This document shows, one piece after another, positions 5,161 to 10,561 of a stretch of DNA of 10,561 nucleotides (within the stretch, counting starts at the first letter, position 1; each line of letters begins with the position of its first letter). The position numbers and the translations under genes are program-made. Location: positions 1,965 through 12,525 of the forward strand of contig JALWAF010000054.1 in NCBI GenBank assembly GCA_027016355.1. Reading direction: 5' to 3'. Under the pieces are notes generated by a model, which was not told the DNA's origin, did not search any database, and saw only the letters and a program-made list of their open reading frames with translations. The stretch is from Candidatus Moraniibacteriota bacterium. GTDB lineage: Bacteria > Patescibacteriota > Minisyncoccia > Moranbacterales > GCA-2747515.

Positions 5161-7788
5161 ATGACAATAAAAAAAATTAAAAAAAGAAATAAGGAAATTG
5201 TAGATTTTGATCGAGCACTTATTGAGCGAGCTATAGGTAAGGCATGTATAGAAGTAAATGAAGCAGATAGAACATTTATAGCTCCTCTTACTGATGAAAT
5301 TATTCGTGAGCTAGAAGCTTCTTTTGAAGATGATTGTAATGAGTTATTTCCGACTGTTGAGGATGTGCAAGATGTCATAGAAAGACATTTAGTGAGTGCA
5401 AATAAGTATGAAGTAGTAAAGGCATATATTTTGTACAGGGCTGAACGTGGTGAAGAGCGCGCTGAAAAAGAGCAAAACTTGAAAGAACAATTTGAACAAC
5501 ATACTTTGAAAGTTATTAAAGATGATGGTAAACGAGAAAATTTTAATATAAATAAAATTAAAAAAGTCCTAGATAGGGCTACTGTAGGATACAAAAGGCA
5601 ATGTACTTTTAAGGTTTTTATGGAAGCCTTCAAAAGAAATATCGTTGAAGATATCAAAACAAAAGATATTAATAAATTAATGATTAAAACTTGTATTGAT
5701 TTGGTAAGTGTTGAAAATATTCATTGGCAACACGTAGCAGCGAGAATTTTTGTGAGTGATTTGTACAAGCAGGCAACACGTAATCGTAAGATGTCTATGA
5801 AGGAGCTTTATACCCCAAAAGCGTATAAAGCACTATTTGATGAATATATAAAGGAAGGATTATATTATAAAGATTTTTATAAATATTATTCTGAGGAGGA
5901 TATTTTGGAGGCTGGTAAATTACTAAGTGAAGATACTGACAAGTCTTATGAATACACAACAGTACTTTCACTTCAAAAAAGATATCTATTAAATCCGAAT
6001 GGAGTGGTAAAAGAATTGCCACAGGAGTTGTATATGTCAGTAGCACTTTTTCTAGCAATTCCAGAAAGTGATGAAAATAGATTAAAATTTGCATTTAAAT
6101 TATTTAAACATTGCTCACAACAAAGGATTTCTCTTCCAACCCCAACACTCCTTAATGCTCGTACAAATTATAATCAACTCTCAAGTTGTTTTAAAGCAAA
6201 TGTAGATGATGATTTACGTGCAATTTTCCATAGTTTTGAAAATATGGCACAAATTTCTAAATTTGGGGGAGGTGTGGGTGTTTATTGGGGCAATATTCGA
6301 GCTAGAGGCGGAGCTATTCGTGGAGTGTATGGAGCTAGCGGTGGTGTAAATCCTTGGATTAAAATTGTAAATGATACAGCAACTGCAGTAAATCAGCTTG
6401 GCTCTAGACTAGGTGCTATCTCAGTAACTCTTGATGTATGGCATGCTGACATTCATGATTTTTTGGATTTACAAACTGAGACTGGTGACATTCGTGCTAA
6501 AGCTTTTGATGTGTTCCCAGCTGTTTCTATGCCAGACATTTTTATGCGACGTGTACAAAATGATGAGCAGTGGACACTCTTTGATCCACATGAAATAAAA
6601 GAAAAATACGGTAAAAATTTACAAGATCATTTTGGAGATGAATTTGATAAATTTTATGAAGAATTAGAAAAAGATAAAAATTTACAGATAAAACAAGTTG
6701 TATCTGCAAAAAACTTATTTAAAAAATTTATGAAAGTTGCAGTTGAAACTGGTATGCCATATGTTTTTTGGAGAGACACTATCAATGCAGTCAATCCAAA
6801 TAAACATGCTGGTAATATTTATTCTTCACAACTTTGTACAGAAATTTGTCAAAATACTTCACCTACTAAATTTATAGAAGAAGAAATAGAAGATGGAAAA
6901 ATTGTCATTAGGTATGAACCAGGTGATTTCGTAGTATGTAATTTAGCTTCAATAAATGTTGCAAAGGTTTATGAAGAAAAAGTAATAGCAGACGTAATTC
7001 CAACAGTAATGCGTGTATTAGATAATGTGATTACACTTAACTATTATCCAATCAAAGAGGCAGAGCGCACCGCAATGCGTTATAGAAGTGTGGGACTTGG
7101 ATATTTGGGATTAGCAGAATACTTGGCAACTAGAAAGATTGCATATGAAACACCAAAAGCAAGAAAAGAAGTAAATAAGCTCTTTGAGAAATATACATAC
7201 TATACTTATAGAGCAAGTGCTGATTTGGCAATTGAACGTGGACATTATAAATTATGGAAAGGTAGTGAATATAGTAAAGGTATTTTACTTGGTCGTAAAC
7301 AAAATTGGTATGTTCAGAATACGAATCGTGGCGATGATTGGAAGAAGCTTTTTGCAGACATGAAAAAAACTGGCGTAAGATTTGCTTATCATACAGCGCC
7401 AGCTCCCAACACATCCACAGCAGGACTTGTGGGAACTACTGCGGCATTACTACCTATTTATAAACGATATTTTGTGGAAACAAACCTTTCGGCACCAACT
7501 GTACGTGTAGCTCCAAAATTAGACAAAGAAAATTATTGGTACTATAAGGAATATGTATCAATGGATATGAATGATGTAATTGATATGATGGCAGAAATTT
7601 ATCAATGGATTGACCAGTCAGTAAGTTTTGAGTGGATGATAGATCCGGCACGTACAAGTCCAAAGAAGTTATATGAATACTATATGAATGCATGGGAGAA
7701 AAAAATCAAAACAGTTTATTATGTGAGAAGTTTGTCAGGAGAAACACAACAAAAAACTGAAAATGTTTGTATAAGTTGTTCTGGTTAA
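5161..7788 (+). CDS. nrdA: Class I ribonucleoside-diphosphate reductase, alpha subunit
   Basis: The catalytic subunit that reduces ribonucleoside diphosphates to deoxyribonucleotides using a radical delivered by NrdB. At 875 residues it is about 115 longer than E. coli NrdA. Two ATP-cone domains lie at the N-terminus (about 2-100 and 115-205), expected to mediate dATP/ATP overall activity control. Active-site residues: C343 (LSSC) and C593 (VVCNLAS) form the redox pair, and C559 with E561 sit in SSQLCTEI as thiyl-radical Cys and Glu. The residue aligned with E. coli Asn437 is Gln557. The tyrosine pair Y853-Y854 for radical transfer and a C-terminal C870-x2-C873 for disulfide exchange are present. 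The loop APAPNTSTAGL replaces E. coli PSETSS. The ATG at 5161 starts directly at the first ATP cone. nrdB follows 29 bases downstream, so they form an operon. Confidence 0.95.
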   Translation: MTIKKIKKRNKEIVDFDRALIERAIGKACIEVNEADRTFIAPLTDEIIRELEASFEDDCNELFPTVEDVQDVIERHLVSANKYEVVKAYILYRAERGEERAEKEQNLKEQFEQHTLKVIKDDGKRENFNINKIKKVLDRATVGYKRQCTFKVFMEAFKRNIVEDIKTKDINKLMIKTCIDLVSVENIHWQHVAARIFVSDLYKQATRNRKMSMKELYTPKAYKALFDEYIKEGLYYKDFYKYYSEEDILEAGKLLSEDTDKSYEYTTVLSLQKRYLLNPNGVVKELPQELYMSVALFLAIPESDENRLKFAFKLFKHCSQQRISLPTPTLLNARTNYNQLSSCFKANVDDDLRAIFHSFENMAQISKFGGGVGVYWGNIRARGGAIRGVYGASGGVNPWIKIVNDTATAVNQLGSRLGAISVTLDVWHADIHDFLDLQTETGDIRAKAFDVFPAVSMPDIFMRRVQNDEQWTLFDPHEIKEKYGKNLQDHFGDEFDKFYEELEKDKNLQIKQVVSAKNLFKKFMKVAVETGMPYVFWRDTINAVNPNKHAGNIYSSQLCTEICQNTSPTKFIEEEIEDGKIVIRYEPGDFVVCNLASINVAKVYEEKVIADVIPTVMRVLDNVITLNYYPIKEAERTAMRYRSVGLGYLGLAEYLATRKIAYETPKARKEVNKLFEKYTYYTYRASADLAIERGHYKLWKGSEYSKGILLGRKQNWYVQNTNRGDDWKKLFADMKKTGVRFAYHTAPAPNTSTAGLVGTTAALLPIYKRYFVETNLSAPTVRVAPKLDKENYWYYKEYVSMDMNDVIDMMAEIYQWIDQSVSFEWMIDPARTSPKKLYEYYMNAWEKKIKTVYYVRSLSGETQQKTENVCISCSG

Positions 7789-7817
7789 TTAAAAATGAAA
7801 GATTAAGAATTAAAATT

Positions 7818-8864
7818 ATGAAAAAAAATACAATTAAGCGTAATCTCATATTTAATCCAAAAGGAAGAGATGATGTAGAAAAACGTACAATTATAAAAGG
7901 AAATACTACAGGCTTATTTCAATTAAATACCACAAAGTATCAATGGGCGACTTCACTTTATCAAGTGATGATAGGTAATTTTTGGGTTCCTGAAAAAGTC
8001 TCAGGACTCAAAGATGATGCTCGAATGTTTCATCAAGATTTAACAAAAGAGGAAAGACAAGCATATAAAGGAATTCTTTCATTTTTAATTTTTCTTGATT
8101 CCATCCAAACAGTTAACCTGCCAAATTTTTCTGATTATGTAACTTCACCAGAAGTAAATCTAATACTCTCAATTCAAGCTTATCAAGAAGCAATCCATTC
8201 ACAATCATATGCAACTATTTTAGAAACAGTAGTTGATGGAGGTGAGCGTGATGAAATTTATTATTTTTGGCGTGATGATAAAGTATTATTGAAACGCAAT
8301 AAATATATTGGACAGATGTATCAGGATTTTATAGACGATCCAAATGATAAAACCTTTTTCAAAGGAATTGTAGCAAATTATTTATTAGAGTCATTATATT
8401 TTTATAACGGTTTTGCATTTTTTGACACATTAGTTGATCGCATGAAAATGCTTGCAACTGGAAGAATGATTGCATATATTCGTAGAGATGAGTTAACACA
8501 TGTGACGTTGTTTGCACATATTATAAAGGAAATTCAAAAAGAATTTCCAGAAATTTATAATGAGAAATTGATTCGAAGTATGATGAAAACTGCAGTAGAT
8601 CAAGAAATCGAATGGGGTCAACATATTTTAGGTAATCAAATTCCAGGAATGAATAAAAAAACAACTGTAGAATATACACAATGGCTTGCAAATCAGCGAC
8701 TGGAATTACTTGGACTCAACCCGCTATATCCAGAGGCAATTGAAAATCCGTACAAGCATTTGGATAGATTACAAGATACAAATAGTGACAAGGGTAATTT
8801 CTTTGAATCTACAGTAGTAAATTATACACAATCAAGTAGCATGAATGGTAGTTGGGATTTTTAG
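7818..8864 (+). CDS. nrdB: Class I ribonucleotide reductase, beta (radical) subunit
   Basis: The ferritin-like subunit (348 residues) that holds the dinuclear metal site and the stable radical for NrdA. Metal ligands can be read in order: D94 (FLDSIQ), E124 and H127 (QEAIHSQSY), E191 (LLESLYFY), E225 and H228 (RRDELTH). Tyr131 occupies the radical position, so this is a tyrosyl-radical enzyme, not the Tyr-less class Ic type. Whether the metal is iron or manganese cannot be read; no nrdI is visible. The C-terminal tail, NYTQSSSMNGSWDF, is the expected flexible segment that docks on NrdA. I start at ATG 7818 rather than 7767: the earlier ATG lies inside nrdA and would add 17 unrelated residues. 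The gene ends at TAG, followed by a strong terminator. Confidence 0.95.
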   Translation: MKKNTIKRNLIFNPKGRDDVEKRTIIKGNTTGLFQLNTTKYQWATSLYQVMIGNFWVPEKVSGLKDDARMFHQDLTKEERQAYKGILSFLIFLDSIQTVNLPNFSDYVTSPEVNLILSIQAYQEAIHSQSYATILETVVDGGERDEIYYFWRDDKVLLKRNKYIGQMYQDFIDDPNDKTFFKGIVANYLLESLYFYNGFAFFDTLVDRMKMLATGRMIAYIRRDELTHVTLFAHIIKEIQKEFPEIYNEKLIRSMMKTAVDQEIEWGQHILGNQIPGMNKKTTVEYTQWLANQRLELLGLNPLYPEAIENPYKHLDRLQDTNSDKGNFFESTVVNYTQSSSMNGSWDF

Positions 8865-8940
8865 TACACTTTCTTTTTGTAGTGATGGTGAATAATTTGT
8901 CGAAATGCATTAGAGGTATGATTTTATAATAATGTTATAA

Positions 8941-8976
8941 AAAACCTCTCACTTCTGATTATAAGTGAGAGGTTTT
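8941..8976. terminator. Bidirectional intrinsic terminator between convergent genes
   Basis: AAAACCTCTCACTT (8941-8954) and AAGTGAGAGGTTTT (8963-8976) form a perfect 14-bp stem with an 8-nt loop. T-runs occur on both strands and the longer one (six) is on the minus strand. It ends the nrdAB transcript from the left and the minus-strand gene whose stop is at 8979 from the right. Confidence 0.9.
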
Positions 8977-8978
8977 GA

Positions 8979-9358
8979 TTAGAGTTGTATTTGTATCACA
9001 GTTTGTGATTGAGGAGAAATTCTTCTCATAATGTTTTCAATGGCAGTAAAATCACCATGTGTAATTTTTTTGATAAAATTTGTAAATATATGCATTGTCG
9101 GTGAAGTAATTTGTATTGCAATCAATTCTGATTGCAAAATCTCATCACCTGGAATCATCCATTCATGTTTTGCAATTGTTGGATATAGAAAAATATATCC
9201 GATGATAGTGCGTTTTTTGTGTACACCATGATGATATGTGGCAACTGCAAGGCTTTTGCACCATGACATTTTATTTGTGAGTACATGAGGTATAGGTGCC
9301 CGTGTCTTGTGTATAGTCGCCAGTTTTTGTGCTTTTGCAATGGTGATACTTTTTTCAT
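8979..9358 (-). pseudogene. Unknown-function gene with an apparent frameshift after the start codon
   Basis: I do not recognise the family. The minus strand has a Shine-Dalgarno AGGGAG (9365-9370) six bases before ATG 9358-9356, then A6 (9355-9350). Continuing in that frame gives a basic, unconvincing peptide. Shifting by one base inside the A run gives MKKSITIAKAQKLATIHKTR leading without interruption into an open frame ending at TAA 8979. That product is 126 residues with protein-like composition (for example YHHGVHKKRTIIGYIF and GDEILQSELIAIQI). Seven A instead of six would restore it. This is either a sequencing error, a slippage-dependent or phase-variable gene, or an early pseudogene. 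An intact shorter version could start at ATG 9269 (96 residues) but has no ribosome binding site. A TTGCTG-16-TATAAT promoter lies upstream and a terminator follows directly. Confidence 0.6.
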
Positions 9359-9398
9359 TGAAATCTCCCTGTTTTGTTTAGGAACAATATGACAATTT

Positions 9399-9425
9399 AT
9401 TATAAAAATACCATAGATACAGCAA
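9399..9425 (-). promoter_or_regulatory. Promoter of the minus-strand unknown gene
   Basis: On the minus strand TTGCTG (9425-9420) precedes a consensus TATAAT (9404-9399) by 15-16 bp. It lies between the tRNA terminator and the Shine-Dalgarno sequence of the gene starting at 9358, leaving a leader of about 35 bases. Confidence 0.6.
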
Positions 9426-9442
9426 TAAAACAAATATATACA

Positions 9443-9468
9443 AAAACACTGAATAGATCCAGTGTTTT
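9443..9468 (-). terminator. Terminator of tRNA-Leu
   Basis: AAAACACTG (9443-9451) and CAGTGTTTT (9460-9468) form a 9-bp perfect stem with an 8-nt loop. On the minus strand the stem runs into five T. It lies 22 bases after the tRNA 3' end. Confidence 0.8.
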
Positions 9469-9490
9469 GGTGCTTTTGTATATTATGTTG

Positions 9491-9575
9491 TGCTGAAGAG
9501 AGGACTTGAACCTCCACGGGATTAACTCCCACTAGGGCCTAAACCTAGCGCGTCTACCAATTCCGCCACTCCAGC
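9491..9575 (-). tRNA. tRNA-Leu, anticodon UAG
   Basis: An 85-nt class II tRNA with a long variable arm. Acceptor strands GCTGGAG and CTTCAGC pair with one G-U, and the discriminator base is A. The D-arm has GGCGGAATTGGTAGACGC. The anticodon stem CTAGG/CCTAG encloses loop TTTAGGC with anticodon TAG, which reads CUN leucine codons. The T-arm has GGTTCAAGTCC. CCA is not encoded, so it must be added after transcription. A terminator follows. Leucine identity is also supported by the variable arm and A73. Confidence 0.95.
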
Positions 9576-9576
9576 G

Positions 9577-9631
9577 CATTTGTCATTCCTGCGCAGTCCT
9601 ATATCGTATGGTATGGGGTGAAGACAGGAAT
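9577..9631. repeat. Dispersed palindromic-repeat remnant next to tRNA-Leu
   Basis: CATTTGTCATTCCTGC (9577-9592) is identical over 16 bases to 4977-4992. ATTCCTG (9585-9591) is mirrored by CAGGAAT (9625-9631), as in the common TGTCATTCCTGC...CAGGAAT palindromic repeats of bacterial genomes. The centre looks degenerate. Confidence 0.55.
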
Positions 9632-9705
9632 CTTTCGTAAATAATGCTAAAAAGCTTTTAATACAATACTACATAGTATACGCATTTTTTCAGCATTTTG
9701 CAAGC

Positions 9706-9734
9706 TTGACAAAAATATAAAAGTGTGCTATATT
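9706..9734 (+). promoter_or_regulatory. Consensus sigma-70 promoter of the lipoprotein gene
   Basis: TTGACA (9706-9711), 17 bp, then TATATT (9729-9734). The -35 box is perfect and the -10 box is one mismatch from consensus. Predicted start near 9741 gives a leader of about 60 bases. Confidence 0.85.
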
Positions 9735-9801
9735 TGTACGTTACCTTATTATTTAGTAATATTGTACATTAATTAAACTTTTTTACTCAGAGGAGGGCAT
9801 T

Positions 9802-10167
9802 ATGAAGAAAAGTATCATTGTTTCATTGTTGGTTATATGTGGATTAGTTCTCGGTGGTTGTGCAAATAACCCTCAGCTGGCATATAGAGGACGCATGAAT
9901 GCACCTGGTGTCAACCTGACATATTTACAGGTTGATCCAAATGCGGCATATCATATGTCGCCAGCTGAGTACAATCATTTGCAACGGGTTGTGAGAGATC
10001 ACAATGCCAATGTAAGGCAGATGTTACAAAATGACAGAATGGCTGCGCAGAATGCACAGATCTGGACCGGTGATGTAAACCGGGACAGGTATAATTCACT
10101 TGAAAGAATAATTGGTCGCAGTTTTAGTCAATTTATGAACAAGTGGATTAATTCCATAGAGTTTTAA
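9802..10167 (+). CDS. Small secreted lipoprotein of unknown function
   Basis: A 121-residue predicted lipoprotein. The signal peptide has a KK start, a hydrophobic core (residues 5-17) and a lipobox L17-G18-G19-C20, so Cys20 should become the lipidated N-terminus after signal peptidase II cleavage. The mature part is rich in Asn, Gln and Arg, has no Cys, and looks helical after about residue 50 (SPAEYNHLQRVVRDHNANVR). I recognise no domain. Expression signals are strong: a consensus promoter, Shine-Dalgarno AGGAGGG (9791-9797) four bases before the ATG, and a terminator after the stop. The coding sequence uses GC-richer codons (CGG, ACC, CTG, GCG, AGG) than every neighbour, which hints at recent acquisition or unusual selection. 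It is a single-gene unit. Confidence 0.85.
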   Translation: MKKSIIVSLLVICGLVLGGCANNPQLAYRGRMNAPGVNLTYLQVDPNAAYHMSPAEYNHLQRVVRDHNANVRQMLQNDRMAAQNAQIWTGDVNRDRYNSLERIIGRSFSQFMNKWINSIEF

Positions 10168-10171
10168 TCCT

Positions 10172-10219
10172 AAAACAGCGTTTCACTTTCGCATAAGTGA
10201 TCCGCTGTTTTTCTTTTTT
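10172..10219 (+). terminator. Intrinsic terminator of the lipoprotein gene
   Basis: AAAACAGCG pairs with CGCTGTTTT (9 bp), with an inner TCACTT/AAGTGA helix separated by a small internal loop. T-rich sequence follows to 10219. It begins 5 bases after the TAA. Confidence 0.85.
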
Positions 10220-10231
10220 AAAAATTGATAT

Positions 10232-10279
10232 GTAGAGACGCATCGCAACCTGTCTTCCGATAGGGAGATGCGTCTCTAC
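10232..10279. repeat. GTAGAGACGC palindromic repeat
   Basis: GTAGAGACGCATC (10232-10244) and GATGCGTCTCTAC (10267-10279) are perfect 13-bp inverted repeats. The 22-bp spacer contains a further stem CCTGTC/GATAGG with loop TTCC. The arms resemble the GTAGAGACGC...GCGTCTCTAC repeats scattered in cyanobacteria and other genomes. It lies between convergent genes and could fold as RNA from either strand. Confidence 0.8.
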
Positions 10280-10289
10280 GTGAAGCGTG

Positions 10290-10561
10290 TTATTTTACAA
10301 TACTTTTGATTCTTTGGGCTTCTTGTTCAAGTGCTGGGGATTCTTCATATTCACCGTGGTGACGAGTTTCATCGCCGTAGGTGTGTTTTTTTTGATCAAG
10401 GTGAAAACTGATATGCAGATTTCTTCCTTGGGTTTTTACATACATGTGAAATCTAGGGTATCCAGCACGAGCTAATGGATTTATAAAACTTAATTCTCCT
10501 TGATCAGTTTTATGTTGGTATTGATAGCCTGCCCTACGAAGTGCCGTAACAGGATTTGATG
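10290..10561 (-). CDS. Conserved small protein of unknown function (3' end only)
   Basis: The minus-strand frame is open from the window edge to TAA at 10292-10290, giving 89 visible residues; the start lies outside. The visible part includes SNPVTALRRAGYQYQH, LSFINPLARAGYPRFHMY, HISFHLDQKKHTYGDETR and HHGEYEESPALEQEAQRIK. I associate the pattern of HLDQKK followed by a HxGEYE segment and a helical EAxRIK tail with small conserved hypothetical proteins of Patescibacteria, from memory. There is no signal peptide or membrane segment in the visible part; the alternating strands suggest a small beta-rich domain. No function is assigned. It is more convincing than the overlapping plus-strand frame at 10287-10475, which lacks protein-like features. 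Its transcript would run into the palindromic repeat at 10232-10279. Confidence 0.8.
   Translation of the reverse strand, partial: SNPVTALRRAGYQYQHKTDQGELSFINPLARAGYPRFHMYVKTQGRNLHISFHLDQKKHTYGDETRHHGEYEESPALEQEAQRIKSIVK

Noticed and set aside
5145..5657. Minus-strand 170-codon frame opposite the start of nrdA
   Set aside because: It is fully antisense to ATP-cone coding sequence, with a Ser/Phe/Leu-rich shadow composition.
7767..7817. Extended nrdB start overlapping the end of nrdA
   Set aside because: The 17 additional residues come from nrdA coding sequence and intergenic DNA in another frame; MKKNTIKRN at 7818 is a natural start.
9155..9532. Minus-strand frame of 125 codons covering the tRNA
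   Set aside because: Its first part is antisense to or within tRNA-Leu and its terminator, and its composition is not protein-like; only the Shine-Dalgarno and ATG at 9358 within it are likely real.
10287..10475. Plus-strand 62-codon frame with a hydrophobic stretch
   Set aside because: It is antisense to the conserved HLDQKK protein and has no ribosome binding site.

Overview
The window is AT-rich DNA with densely packed genes. Several features suggest a Patescibacteria/CPR-type bacterium. The methionyl-tRNA synthetase is minimal (about 473 residues) and carries the GKDNLRQQSAMWQ block that I associate with that group. Most housekeeping genes have no Shine-Dalgarno sequence. A TrpR/YerC-type regulator and a small conserved protein containing HLDQKK point the same way. 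Gracilibacteria or Absconditabacteria, which read UGA as glycine, are possible: metG has one in-frame TGA exactly where the reading frame must continue, and no clearly supported gene ends unambiguously at TGA. This is an inference. A nonsense mutation or sequencing error in metG is also possible.

Left part (1-3844): the 3' end of a GGDEF diguanylate cyclase ends at an intrinsic terminator. It is followed by metG (interrupted by TGA), a YerC/TrpR-family regulator, a HAD hydrolase and tatD. metG and tatD are neighbours in many bacteria. Here they are separated by the regulator and the HAD gene, and each of these two is preceded by a long perfect palindrome with an identical 28-bp core. tatD carries an in-frame GC-rich palindromic repeat inside its coding sequence.

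Middle part (3845-8976): a free-standing 78-residue gene of unknown function has its own near-consensus promoter, strong ribosome binding site and terminator. Next is a 2-Cys peroxiredoxin with a strong extended -10 promoter. The class I ribonucleotide reductase genes nrdA (two ATP cones) and nrdB (tyrosyl-radical type) follow, ending at a bidirectional terminator. These genes supply peroxide defence and deoxyribonucleotides.

Right part (8977-10561): a minus-strand gene of unknown function appears frameshifted in an A6 run just after its start codon. Next are tRNA-Leu(UAG) with its own terminator, a dispersed-repeat remnant, and a plus-strand lipoprotein gene. The lipoprotein gene has a consensus promoter, a strong Shine-Dalgarno sequence and visibly higher GC than its neighbours. 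A palindromic GTAGAGACGC-type repeat follows, then the 3' end of a minus-strand conserved small protein. No CRISPR array, IS element or rRNA was seen.
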